Shown: positions 1 to 7,814 of the stretch, in pieces
Layout: every line of letters starts with the position of its first letter
Numbering within the stretch: position 1 is the stretch's first letter
Source: Methanoculleus bourgensis MS2
Lineage (GTDB): Archaea > Halobacteriota > Methanomicrobia > Methanomicrobiales > Methanoculleaceae
Assembly (NCBI RefSeq): GCF_000304355.2
Contig: NC_018227.2
Span: forward strand, 2,666,001-2,730,000
Direction of reading: 5' to 3'
Length of the DNA stretch: 64,000 nucleotides
The notes under the pieces: model-generated
Databases searched by the model: none
Told to the model about the DNA's origin: nothing
Seen by the model: only the letters and a program-made list of their open reading frames with translations
Program-made: the position numbers and the translations under genes

Positions 1-1
1 A

Positions 2-328
2 AAATACCGGAGCCTCGACGAAATCCCCGTAGAAGAACGGCGGTACAAGTGCCACACGTGCCACTTCGTCGTGGACGAGACCCCCTGTCCTCACTGCGGC
101 GAGAGGTCGCTTGAGACCATGTGCCCGCTCGACCACTGCGACTGCCACCACTCCATCGTCGAGAGTATCGAGTACTGCCCGCTCTGTGGCCATGCCGTCT
201 GTCCCGAGTGCGGGAGCCACGACGTCGTGCAGATCAGCAGAGTGACCGGGTATCTCCAGGATGTCGCGGGCTGGAACGCGGGCAAACAGCAGGAACTGAA
301 AGATAGAACCCGCTACCCGGTCGTATGA
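2..328 (+). CDS. nrdD: anaerobic ribonucleoside-triphosphate reductase, C-terminal end (partial)
   Basis: The gene is cut by the left edge; only the last 108 codons are visible. Class III ribonucleotide reductase makes deoxynucleotides anaerobically with a glycyl radical. Visible signs are pairs of cysteines that would bind zinc (CHTC, CPHCG, CPLCG, CPECG) followed by ISRVTGYLQD, the region of the glycyl-radical glycine (the G of TGY) close to the C-terminus, as in the family. The spacing of the terminal motif from the stop (about 30 residues) is usual. The stop overlaps the next start by 4 bases (ATGA), so the two genes are probably co-translated. Confidence 0.9.
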   Translation, partial: KYRSLDEIPVEERRYKCHTCHFVVDETPCPHCGERSLETMCPLDHCDCHHSIVESIEYCPLCGHAVCPECGSHDVVQISRVTGYLQDVAGWNAGKQQELKDRTRYPVV

Positions 329-1212
329 GATATTTCATCCGGGACACCACTCTTTTCCTCCGCGGCCGGTTCCGGGCTGCCAGCACCGGCATCAACGGCG
401 GTATCGCCGACGTCACGACAGTCCTGAACCACACAGTGCCGCGCGACTTTGATGACGACCCGCCGCGTTACCTTGACCTTCTCACTGCCCGGCACGGCCT
501 CTCGCGAGAGTATTTCGGGCTCCTGACCGCCGTTCGGATGCGCCACCTCTGCGTGCTCCAGTACGACTTCGTCACGGTCTTTATCACAGCGGGAGTGACC
601 AACCCGACGCGTCATGATCCTGACAGCCCGCATACCATCAACATCATCGTCTACAGCCGGGAGGGGATGAGTGATGCGGCGCTTCTTGAGACGATCATCA
701 CGACAACCGGGGCAAAGGCCCAGGCGCTCCACGATCTCGGATACGATTTCCCCGGCACCACCACCGATGCGGTCGCCGTCGCATGTGACCGTGACACCGC
801 GAGCGCGCACACCTATGCCGGGACGCTGACCGAGGTCGGCCGGCGCGTCCATGCGGCAGTCCTCTACGGCGTCCCGGAGGCCCTCGCGCGGCAACAGGGG
901 AAAGTCCGCCGGAGCGAACCGTCGTTCTTCATCTACAGCCGCTACGGCGGAGACCACTGGGTGGAGTGGCAGAAAGAGGGGTGCCCCTACTACCCCTGCC
1001 ATTTTCCGGGGCAGCGGTGCGATTACTGTTACTGTCCCTACTACCCCTGCGTCGATGAGGAACTCGGGGAATGGGTTGAGAGTTCAAGCGGCGGCAGGGT
1101 TTGGGGCTGTGCCGGATGTACGCTCCTGCACGTCCCGGAGGTCGCAGACTACCTAAAAAGAAATCCCGAGGCCACCCTTGCTGAGCTCAAGCGCCTCCGG
1201 GACAAACGGTAA
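325..1212 (+). CDS. cbiZ: adenosylcobinamide amidohydrolase CbiZ with Cys-rich C-terminal domain
   Basis: CbiZ hydrolyses adenosylcobinamide to adenosylcobyric acid, allowing salvage of incomplete or foreign cobamides for B12 synthesis. Residues 20-200 carry family motifs: INGG, TAGVTNP, the TIN segment (residues near 105) and GTTTDAVAVAC. Residues about 215-295 form a separate cysteine-rich small domain (CPYYPCHFPGQRCDYCYCPY, then CAGC) that probably binds metal; such a tail is known on archaeal CbiZ proteins. The ATG overlaps the upstream nrdD stop. 295 aa. The amidohydrolase call is firm; the tail's role is unknown. Confidence 0.85.
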   Translation: MRYFIRDTTLFLRGRFRAASTGINGGIADVTTVLNHTVPRDFDDDPPRYLDLLTARHGLSREYFGLLTAVRMRHLCVLQYDFVTVFITAGVTNPTRHDPDSPHTINIIVYSREGMSDAALLETIITTTGAKAQALHDLGYDFPGTTTDAVAVACDRDTASAHTYAGTLTEVGRRVHAAVLYGVPEALARQQGKVRRSEPSFFIYSRYGGDHWVEWQKEGCPYYPCHFPGQRCDYCYCPYYPCVDEELGEWVESSSGGRVWGCAGCTLLHVPEVADYLKRNPEATLAELKRLRDKR

Positions 1213-1227
1213 TCAATCTGTCGTGCT

Positions 1228-1422
1228 TCAGGCTTCGGCGATGCCAAGAGCTGAGAGCATCTCTTCAAGAGGGACGCCGTGAACCTGAGCGGCTTCCCGG
1301 ATCGTCTCGCTGTTTGCGATGGCACAGCCAAGGCAACCCATCCCAAACCGGAAGAGTACCTGTGCCGATTCGGGCTTCTCCCGGAGGAGGTCCGCGATTG
1401 TACTGTCCGCATTTAATACCAT
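1228..1422 (-). CDS. DUF1858-type small protein
   Basis: A 64-residue cytoplasmic protein. The segment STIADLLREKPESAQVLFRF followed by GMGCLGCAIANSETI matches the DUF1858 / hybrid-cluster-associated disulfide family, in which a short helical domain carries a CxxC (here CLGC). The start at 1422 is chosen because a TATA-like box lies about 24 bases upstream and the family begins at this point; the longer open frame to 1584 has no support. It is convergent with cbiZ. The function is not established; a redox or metal role is a guess from the CxxC. Confidence 0.8.
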   Translation of the reverse strand: MVLNADSTIADLLREKPESAQVLFRFGMGCLGCAIANSETIREAAQVHGVPLEEMLSALGIAEA

Positions 1423-1445
1423 ACACCTGATGTTGTCCCTGCCTC

Positions 1446-1453
1446 TATATATA
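1446..1453 (-). promoter_or_regulatory. TATA box of the DUF1858 gene
   Basis: An alternating TATATATA stands 24 bases upstream of the start at 1422, which is the spacing expected for an archaeal promoter giving a very short leader. Confidence 0.6.
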
Positions 1454-1735
1454 CGTTGAAGGAGCGGGCGCGCATATCCCCTGATTCTGCCGCGGACTGC
1501 AAAACGGCGCATCCGGCCGCCTCTGCCGGCGACGGCGCAACCCTGCCGCGGCCCATGCCCCGTCACCGGGCCGGGCCCACACATCCCGGCATCACCGCCG
1601 CACGCATGCCGCGCTCTCGCCGGGTCGGCCGCACACCCCGGTCTTCAGAGCAGGTGATCCCGGGAGTTCACTTTCACCCCGCACGCCCCAGTCTTAATAC
1701 TGTATTGATGTCAACTACAGACTGGAGATGTATGT
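1454..1735. other. intergenic stretch without a gene
   Basis: This is the gap between the divergent DUF1858 and RPA genes. No convincing reading frame is seen. Close to 1736 there is a Shine-Dalgarno-like GGAG eight bases before the RPA ATG and a T/A-rich cttaatactgtatt that could hold the RPA promoter. The rest is GC-rich with no repeat found elsewhere in the window. Confidence 0.5.
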
Positions 1736-2962
1736 ATGAACCTATCAGAGGTAACAGAGAGAATCTCCCGGAAACTTGAAGCAAAAGGCGCACAGCCCGA
1801 TCGGCAGAAGATCGAATCACGCCTCCGCCGTCTTGTCGAGGAGTTTGGTGTCAATATCACCGAGGCCGAACGGACAGTGACGAGTGATCTCGCGCGCGAA
1901 TACAACCTCACCGGTGTCGGGGGTTCCTCCACGGAACTCCGCCCGATAAACGAGATCGTTCCCGGTGAGTGGGTAACGATCGAGGGGAAGATCGTTTCCC
2001 TGACCCCGTCGCTCTCACCCTCGATCGCGCAGAGCGGGATCATCGCCGACTCGAGCGGCGCCATACGCTTCGTGACCTGGACCCGGGCAAACGCCCCCGC
2101 GATGGAGTACGGCCACTGGTACCGGATCGAGTCAGCGGTCGTCGATGAGTACAAAGGCTCGCCGAACCTGAAGATCCACTCGGGCACCACCATCTCGCAG
2201 ATGGAGAAGGATATCCCGCTCCTCCCTTCGATCACACCAACTGCGGAGCTGAAACCCGGGGTGGGGAGTGTGCGGGCCAAGGTCATCCAGGACTGGGAAG
2301 TCTCCCACGAACGGATGCTCCAGACCGGGCTGCTCGGCGATGAGAGCGGCACCATCAAGTTCGTCATCTGGAAAGACGAGGGCAAGGAGAAACTGGAGCT
2401 CGATACCGTCTACAATATCTTCTACGCTACCGTCGATGAGTACAACGGCAGGCTCTCCCTCTCCCTGAACACCGCCATGTACATCGCAGATGAGGGCGAT
2501 ATCGAGGTCGGGCGGAACAAGACCGAGATCCAGGGTGCTCTCGTCCATGTTGCGCCCGGGTCGGGCCTCATTAAGCGCTGCCCTGTTGAGGGGTGCAACC
2601 GGACCCTCTCCCGGCAGAACTACTGCCCGGTGCACGAGATCCAGCCCAACTTCCGGTACGACCTCCGCCTGAAAGGAGTCCTGGACGATGGGCAGCGTGC
2701 CAGGAACGTCCTGATGCAGCGTGACCTCGTTGAGAAACTGGTCGGGATCACCCTCGACGAGGCTATCGGTATCGCGGAGTCAAACCCGCTCGGCATGGAC
2801 GAGATCTTCTACCGCGTCAGGAACGCGGTGCTCGGGCGTTACTACACCTGCAGCGGTGGTGAGTTCGCCGGCAGGCTGCTTGTCGACTCCTGTATTCCGG
2901 TCACGTTCAAGCCCGAGGAACTGGCTGCACTGCTGAACCGTGCCGGGGGTGAGGCAGCATGA
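1736..2962 (+). CDS. replication protein A (single-stranded DNA-binding protein)
   Basis: RPA coats single-stranded DNA in replication and repair. The 408-residue protein contains repeated OB folds: one around residues 75-160 (GEWVTIEGKIVSL), one around 175-265 (GSVRAKVIQDWEV), and a third near 285-400 interrupted by a zinc-binding module C-x4-C-x8-C-x2-H (CPVEGC, YCPVHE). This multi-OB plus zinc finger layout is that of euryarchaeal RPA. GGAG lies eight bases upstream of the ATG. The stop overlaps the following gene (ATGA), forming a two-gene operon with its partner. Confidence 0.9.
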   Translation: MNLSEVTERISRKLEAKGAQPDRQKIESRLRRLVEEFGVNITEAERTVTSDLAREYNLTGVGGSSTELRPINEIVPGEWVTIEGKIVSLTPSLSPSIAQSGIIADSSGAIRFVTWTRANAPAMEYGHWYRIESAVVDEYKGSPNLKIHSGTTISQMEKDIPLLPSITPTAELKPGVGSVRAKVIQDWEVSHERMLQTGLLGDESGTIKFVIWKDEGKEKLELDTVYNIFYATVDEYNGRLSLSLNTAMYIADEGDIEVGRNKTEIQGALVHVAPGSGLIKRCPVEGCNRTLSRQNYCPVHEIQPNFRYDLRLKGVLDDGQRARNVLMQRDLVEKLVGITLDEAIGIAESNPLGMDEIFYRVRNAVLGRYYTCSGGEFAGRLLVDSCIPVTFKPEELAALLNRAGGEAA

Positions 2963-3525
2963 AACCGCAGAGCGCATTCGAGCGTGAGCCGGCGCGCAGG
3001 GTCTTCGCATCCGAGTTCCGCGAGACGCGGTACCAGTTCAAGGAGAGCGACGACGAAAAAAGCCCGAACTACGTCATCTTCCCAACCGGTATCAGGAGCA
3101 ACCGCATCTTCATCGTGGGAACTCTCACCGAGAAGCAGCGGCAGGGCGACCAGAACATCTTCTACCGTGGACGGGTGGTCGACCCGACGGGCACCTTCTT
3201 CATCATGGCAGGGTCGTACCGGCCCGAGGCGATGCAGCAGCTTGCCCGGATCGAGCCGCCTGCATTCGTCGCCGTCGTCGGCAAGCCGAACCTCTACACG
3301 ACACCGGACGGGACCTGCCTGGTCTCGGTCAGTGCGGAGTCGATATCGGTTGTGGACCGGGAGACCCGCGACCTCTGGGTGCTGGATACCGCCCGCGAGA
3401 CGCTGGACCGCCTGGATGTCTTTGGGACCACCGAGGATTCCCGCAAGGCCCTGGAGGAGTACGGGACGCAGCCTGATATCTACAGGAAGATCGTCTACGA
3501 CGCGCTCACCCAGGTCCAGTTATAG
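2959..3525 (+). CDS. RPA-associated protein (COG3390 type)
   Basis: This 188-residue protein is the partner usually encoded directly after archaeal RPA. It has an OB-like N-terminal part (YVIFPTGIRSNRIFIVGTLT, then FYRGRVVDPTGTFFIMAG), resembling a single-domain binding module, and an acidic C-terminal helix region. Start and upstream stop overlap by four bases, so the products are probably made in fixed ratio. In related archaea such proteins form a complex with RPA; that is family knowledge, and no contact residues can be assigned here. Confidence 0.85.
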   Translation: MKPQSAFEREPARRVFASEFRETRYQFKESDDEKSPNYVIFPTGIRSNRIFIVGTLTEKQRQGDQNIFYRGRVVDPTGTFFIMAGSYRPEAMQQLARIEPPAFVAVVGKPNLYTTPDGTCLVSVSAESISVVDRETRDLWVLDTARETLDRLDVFGTTEDSRKALEEYGTQPDIYRKIVYDALTQVQL

Positions 3526-3819
3526 ACCGCGCTCTTACTCCCAAAAACTTATTTTTGACCGGATTCCCGGCAGAGGAACCTCATCGCCGCCCTCCGGCCC
3601 GGTAGTGCTCCAGCATATAACCGATAATTGATCTCAGAGGATCCGACTGAATTACGTTGCGCACCAACCCACGTTCATGACAAAAAATAACCCGGGGAGA
3701 AGATTTCCATTATCGGGTTCTGGCGAAGCCCTATTCTGGCTGTCATTCTTCCCTGACGAGATTGGTGCCGGACCTGGCCTGAAGTTCGACCTTTTTCTTC
3801 TCAAGCATGTCCTCATGCC
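3526..3819. other. gene-free spacer after the RPA operon
   Basis: A T-rich tract (3545-3557) just after the operon could serve as a transcription terminator. The remainder has only short frames without family resemblance. It leads into the dispersed G-rich repeat that starts near 3820. Confidence 0.4.
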
Positions 3820-3990
3820 GTGGACCGTGGTGGCTATCGCCATGGGGGTGGGGCTGACGGGGAGGGGTCTCCCCCCCCATCTTGCGCAAAGAACCGCACA
3901 CTCATCACCCCACCCCGCCCGGCCTCCGGCCTCCTCCCCCGCCCCCTGGGGCGGGGGCAGTCATGGCGATACCCAAGGGAAAGCCGTGCC
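3820..3990. repeat. dispersed G-rich repeat (type A), partial copy
   Basis: The copy begins with GTGGACCGTGGTGGCTATC and goes through a run of G/C blocks that can fold on themselves (cccccgccccctggggcgggg). The same modules recur at 26957-27345, including the CCGGCCTCCGGCCTCC stretch, and in part at 5178, 13326 and 26038. Frames through it give only low-complexity proline/arginine peptides, so it is treated as non-coding. Confidence 0.75.
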
Positions 3991-4061
3991 CCGGATTGCA
4001 ATCAATCGGGAACACCCAGACGAGATCTCAACAAAGTTTGGTATCAGTTGTTTCGTAGGGC

Positions 4062-4241
4062 ACTACTGTATCATTTCATCTAATATTGTCCATGCAATAC
4101 CATCTCACGCGAAGGGCGCGAAGCCGCGAAGTTCGGTTGCTGGGCGGCAGAGTCCCCTTCGCGTTCTTCGCGTCTTCGCGCGAGGTGGCGATCGCTCGCC
4201 CCGCATCAGGACCCGCAACATAAGGTGAAACGGTCCACTAC
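4062..4241. mobile_element. MITE-like element, copy 1, with CTAC target duplication
   Basis: Copy 1 is nearly identical, in reverse orientation, to 26652-26821. Ends: CTAC then TGTATCATTTCATCT on the left, and (reverse complement) TGGACCGTTTCACCT then CTAC on the right. So imperfect terminal inverted repeats of about 15 bases are flanked by an exact 4-bp direct repeat (4063-4066 and 4238-4241). The interior is a long imperfect palindrome of TTCGCG/CGCGAA boxes. No transposase is inside, so it would be moved in trans. Confidence 0.8.
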
Positions 4242-4272
4242 CCTCCTGCCCTGATGGACGAACCACCGGGAC

Positions 4273-4923
4273 TTACTCCGTGGGTTCCTCCGCCGCCTCC
4301 TGTCTGGCCCTCTTCCACGTCCCCTTCAATTCAGGATAGTCATTGAGGATCTTGCTGACCGTGCTCCTGCTCACGCCAAACATCCTGCAGATCTGGCTGA
4401 TGCTCGTCCCGGAGCGCCGTATTGTGATGAGGGCTTCCACCTGGCCGTCGTTGAGCGCCCGCGGACGCCCTATGGGCCGCCCTCCTTCCTTCTTCGCCTT
4501 CTTCGACGCCGGGACGACGGTCTTCAAGGCGCTCTCCCGGTACCGGTCCATATACGCGATGAAGTTACCGATGGCCTCCCTCCGGAGTTCCGGGTCGTCC
4601 CGGGACCCGAAGAAATCATCGCTCACGAAGTAAACCGTATATTGCTCGTTGAGGTCTTTGAGCGTTGCAAGCCCGATATCCATATCCCTGGCAAGGCTGG
4701 CAAGGTCGTAGATGATGATGGCAGAACAGTTGTTGGCGGTGCAGTACTCCAGCATCTCCGTAAAGGCCTTTCTCTTCCCGGGAGGCGTTGCATTCGCCCG
4801 GTGATCATGGAAGATCTCGACGACCTGAAAGCGGTATTTAGAGTAGTTTTCGACTTCATTCTTTTGTGCTGCAAAATCTCCCTTCTTTCTTGTATTCAAG
4901 TATGCCACGGCATCTTTTTTCAT
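4273..4923 (-). CDS. serine-recombinase-like DNA-binding protein lacking the catalytic serine
   Basis: A 216-residue protein with the resolvase/invertase layout: an N-terminal domain (about 1-125, with CSAIIIYDLASLARD matching the conserved D-x-L-x-R strand and helix) and a C-terminal helix-turn-helix (about 160-200, GRPRALNDGQ then ISQICRMFGVSRSTVSKIL). In active enzymes the first strand reads Y-x-R-x-S-T; here it is AYLNTRKKGD, so the nucleophilic serine position holds another residue. The start at 4923 is the first ATG that gives this domain; the open frame to 5343 is an extension without similarity. It sits among repeats. It may be an inactive recombinase or a regulator. Confidence 0.7.
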   Translation of the reverse strand: MKKDAVAYLNTRKKGDFAAQKNEVENYSKYRFQVVEIFHDHRANATPPGKRKAFTEMLEYCTANNCSAIIIYDLASLARDMDIGLATLKDLNEQYTVYFVSDDFFGSRDDPELRREAIGNFIAYMDRYRESALKTVVPASKKAKKEGGRPIGRPRALNDGQVEALITIRRSGTSISQICRMFGVSRSTVSKILNDYPELKGTWKRARQEAAEEPTE

Positions 4924-5177
4924 CAGTTTATGATACCATATAATCGTATAAATGGTTTTTGAAGGTGCATAAATGGTGCTTTTCCAGTGCACATCATACG
5001 ATTTGGCGTGTTTACGGGCACTTTGTCGATGATGTATGAAAACGGATCCGGAGACAACCTCCCCTGAGGCGATCGCACGGGGATGGACCCTCTGGTAGCG
5101 CCCCGGCATATGCCCAACAATCCACCTCAGGATTCTGGACAATAGGAGGTTCCGGACTGTTCCCCGCCTCACCCGGG

Positions 5178-5240
5178 CAGTGGACCGTGGTGGGAATCGC
5201 CCCGGGGGTGGGGACCGGCGAGGGGGCTCGCCCCCATGAG
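5178..5240. repeat. type A dispersed repeat, short copy
   Basis: It shares CAGTGGACCGTGGTGG followed by a G-rich stretch and GAGGGGGCTCGCCCCC with 26038 and 26957. The downstream parts of the longer copies are missing or diverged here. Confidence 0.65.
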
Positions 5241-5276
5241 CGCTAACTTTAGCCATGAGAATTCGAGCGGATAATG

Positions 5277-5317
5277 CCCTATTCGGTGAAATAGGGCCGA
5301 TTTGGTGAGATATCGGC
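5277..5317. repeat. two adjacent perfect hairpins with GGTGA loops
   Basis: Hairpin one is CCCTATT / AATAGGG (7 bp) with loop CGGTGA. Hairpin two is GCCGAT / ATCGGC (6 bp) with loop TTGGTGAGAT and shares its first base with the end of hairpin one. Both loops carry GGTGA. The pair is not part of the other repeats in the window. Confidence 0.6.
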
Positions 5318-5640
5318 CACACGATCCCGGTGGTGTGCGGCAATGGTCCTCCTCCGCTGAAAACGATAGGGATCAGGGAAATCTCATGGGAAACGGATTG
5401 CCTTGGGGCAGAGATGAGAACTCGCCGATTGCCTGGTACTTGCCGGTATCACCGAGAATGCATTCCACCCAGCTGGTAAGTTAACGCCTATGGGGCTTGC
5501 CCCCTCCCCGCAGGCGGCGGAAACCGTGACAGAAACCACTGGAGAACTACTGCACAAACCGCGATCAGGTGACCTCCCGGGCACGGGTTCCCGCGGGGTG
5601 AGGGGCTCGAAGAGCGCCGCAGGCAAAAAGAGAGACGAGA

Positions 5641-6321
5641 TTACTTCTGCAGGGCCCCGGGAGACTCCCACCGGTCGAGCACGTCCTGCCCTTCGACGAA
5701 GACGAGCCCGTGCTTCCGTGCGTAGTCCATCGCATCCTCCTTCGTGAGCGCAAGCCCGGTCTCGTCGTCCAGCATCTCGCAGATGGTGACCGCGGGGGTG
5801 ATCCCGGCCATGACTGCGAGCGCGATCGAGAGTTCGGTCTGCCCGCGCCGTTCATCGAGCAGCCGGTCGGCCGCCCGCAGGAGTGCAACGTGACCGGGCG
5901 TCCGGAAGTGCGCCGCGAAGTTGTGCCCGCCACCGTTGAGCGACCGCTTCACCTCATCTGCAACAGCGGTGATCGTCAGGGCGCGATCCCGGTCCGTGAT
6001 ACCGGTGTAGGTCTCCCGGTGGTTCACCCAGAGCGAGAACGACGAATGGTTCTTCTTATCATACGGGATCTCGCCGTCCTTCTCGACGAGGCCGCAGCCG
6101 CGCAGGACATCGTGCGCGAACGGGAGGCCGAGCTTTTTTGCGGCATCGGGGTGCACCGCGGTGCAGATCAATCCGCCGCCGTCTTTACGCATCTGCCTGA
6201 TGTGGGCGGGCGTGACAGCGTCTGAGCGGATCGCGAAATCAGTCTCGCGTTCCCGGTTGTCAAAGTCGTACAACAGGATGAATTCGCCCTTTGCCAGGGC
6301 CTCTATGGCTGCATCAATCAT
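5641..6321 (-). CDS. ribB: 3,4-dihydroxy-2-butanone-4-phosphate synthase
   Basis: RibB turns ribulose 5-phosphate into 3,4-dihydroxy-2-butanone 4-phosphate plus formate, supplying the four-carbon unit of riboflavin. The 226-residue protein shows the metal/substrate motif DFDNRERETDF near residue 22, the GGGLICTAV strand, and near residue 143 the GHVALLRAADRLLDERRGQTE region with the catalytic H and E. Length is normal for the stand-alone archaeal enzyme. It overlaps the riboflavin kinase gene upstream by 8 bases, so riboflavin synthesis and its phosphorylation are encoded as a pair. Confidence 0.95.
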   Translation of the reverse strand: MIDAAIEALAKGEFILLYDFDNRERETDFAIRSDAVTPAHIRQMRKDGGGLICTAVHPDAAKKLGLPFAHDVLRGCGLVEKDGEIPYDKKNHSSFSLWVNHRETYTGITDRDRALTITAVADEVKRSLNGGGHNFAAHFRTPGHVALLRAADRLLDERRGQTELSIALAVMAGITPAVTICEMLDDETGLALTKEDAMDYARKHGLVFVEGQDVLDRWESPGALQK

Positions 6322-6982
6322 AGGTAATCTCCACCTCGATCATATCGTTATCGTTCAGGTCCAGGGCTTTGCGGAGTTCGCACCCGGCAATGACCTCGAT
6401 GATATCCTCAGGGTAGTGGGTGCGAGAGGGCTCGACGATCGCGCAGACTTCGCCCCTGATCCGGCAGGGGAGTGTCCTGACACCACCAAACGTCCTCTCA
6501 TCAGCGGTGAACCCTGGAACCTCGATCCACCCGATGTGTTCGAGTTGTTTGCGGACCTGAATGCTTGCCGGATCGAGCCTGATGTTCAGGGTGCCGGGGA
6601 AGGGTTCAAAATCGAGATGCTTGCCGAACTGCTCTTTGTAGTGGGGGATGCTCATGTAGTAGCGCCCCTCCCCAAGCCCGCTGATCACGGTCCCGGTCAG
6701 GGAATACTGCTTGCGTTTCGGGTTGAATATCCTGATATAATCTGCATACTCCCGCCTCAGTTCCTGCTCGCCCGCCCTCGTGACGGCGACATGCTGGCCG
6801 TCGGGCTTCATCGACCTGATGATGAACTGCTGCCGCTCAAGCGCGATCAGGCGCCGTGAGGCGGTCTGGGGACTGATGCCCAGTTCATTGCCAAGCGACT
6901 GCGATGAGAGCCATATCGGACCTTTGCACCCGCCAAGCAGGGCGATCGTTTTCAAGGACTGCAGATCTTCCGCTTCAACCAT
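6314..6982 (-). CDS. ribK: CTP-dependent riboflavin kinase with N-terminal HTH
   Basis: The archaeal riboflavin kinase makes FMN using CTP instead of ATP. Residues about 1-85 form a winged helix (LGISPQTASRRLIALERQQ), and about 95-220 the DUF120 kinase fold (GEGRYYMSIPHYKEQFG, FEPFPGTLNIRLD, and a late CRIRGEVCAIVEPSRTHYP). The start at 6982 (MVEAEDLQ) matches where homologues begin; an ATG at 7003 would add seven residues. The HTH fusion suggests self-regulation of riboflavin genes. It is divergent from the COG1709 regulator at 7104. Confidence 0.92.
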   Translation of the reverse strand: MVEAEDLQSLKTIALLGGCKGPIWLSSQSLGNELGISPQTASRRLIALERQQFIIRSMKPDGQHVAVTRAGEQELRREYADYIRIFNPKRKQYSLTGTVISGLGEGRYYMSIPHYKEQFGKHLDFEPFPGTLNIRLDPASIQVRKQLEHIGWIEVPGFTADERTFGGVRTLPCRIRGEVCAIVEPSRTHYPEDIIEVIAGCELRKALDLNDNDMIEVEITYD

Positions 6983-7103
6983 TGTACCATAATTGAGATG
7001 CATACTATATACGGGTTGCGCAACGATACCGGACCGGCGGTCTTCGTGAAATGTCGAAGTCTGATACGCTAATTTTATAAGTCCGGGTGTTAACCTTACC
7101 TGC

Positions 7104-7814
7104 ATGAAATCCGGGGTGCGGCATCAACTTGCCGAGAAGATGGCAGGCGAGATCACACTTTCGGACTCACCGGGACAGGCCTTGAAGAAGTGGCGGCAGA
7201 GTTTCGACATCCCCCAGGGATTGCTCGCCGAGCGTCTTGAGGTCTCTCCCTCTGTTATCAGCGACTACGAAAGCGGACGGCGAAAGAGTCCGGGAACCGC
7301 CATCGTCGGCAAGATTGTCGACACGATCCTCGCGATCGACGAGGACAACGGTGGCCGGTTCATCAAAAAATTTGCGAAAATTCTGTACAGCGAATTTGAC
7401 GAAGACGTCATTTACGACATCCACGAGTATGCATCCCCCGTTGGCCTCCCTGACTTTGCAGGCGTCATCGGTGCAGTCACACTCTGCGGCCCGATGGACC
7501 AGACCATCTACGGGTATACGGTGATCAACAGCCTCAATGCGATCCTCCAGCTCTCTTCGAGCGAGTTCAACCGCATCTACGGCTGGAGCACGGAACGTGC
7601 TCTCATCTTCACCGATGTCTCAACCGGGAAGTCACCCATGGTGGCGATCCGGGTCACGCCCTTCAAGCCGCGTTGCGTCGTGCTGCAGGGCATCAGACCG
7701 GAAGAGGTGCATCCACTGATCCCGGGCCTTGCAGAGCGCGACCGGATCACGGTTCTCTGCACACAGATGGATGTCGAGACGATCATCAGTTCTCTACGAG
7801 GAGAGTTATGGTAG
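7104..7814 (+). CDS. COG1709-type HTH regulator of the mevalonate operon
   Basis: A 236-residue predicted transcription regulator. Residues 25-75 are a Cro/XRE-like helix-turn-helix ([30 protein letters not shown]). The remainder is the domain typical of COG1709, a family regularly found beside archaeal HMG-CoA synthase. The gene overlaps the HMG-CoA synthase start by 7 bases, which supports control of the mevalonate pathway. A TATA-like ATTTTATAAG lies roughly 28 bases upstream. The ligand is unknown. Confidence 0.85.
   Translation: MKSGVRHQLAEKMAGEITLSDSPGQALKKWRQSFDIPQGLLAERLEVSPSVISDYESGRRKSPGTAIVGKIVDTILAIDEDNGGRFIKKFAKILYSEFDEDVIYDIHEYASPVGLPDFAGVIGAVTLCGPMDQTIYGYTVINSLNAILQLSSSEFNRIYGWSTERALIFTDVSTGKSPMVAIRVTPFKPRCVVLQGIRPEEVHPLIPGLAERDRITVLCTQMDVETIISSLRGELW

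Larger units (their letters stand above)
4924..5640. other. intergenic region with repeat fragments and hairpins
   Basis: This 717-base gap has no gene. Next to 4923 lies A/T-rich DNA (catttatacgattatatgg on the minus strand) that probably holds the recombinase-like gene's promoter. A partial type A repeat starts at 5178, a hairpin pair lies at 5277-5317, and a further type A fragment (cttgccccctccccgcagg) lies near 5500. The rest is unassigned. Confidence 0.5.

Noticed and set aside
313-1002. Long open frame on the minus strand opposite cbiZ
   Set aside because: It is a shadow of the cbiZ frame in GC-rich DNA; no family resemblance, no ribosome binding site.
3677-4228. 183-codon plus-strand frame
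   Set aside because: It crosses a type A repeat and a MITE, and gives Pro/Arg/Ser-rich peptide that is not conserved between repeat copies.
5302-5484. 60-codon frame in the gap before ribB
   Set aside because: No start signal or similarity and it covers diverged repeat sequence.
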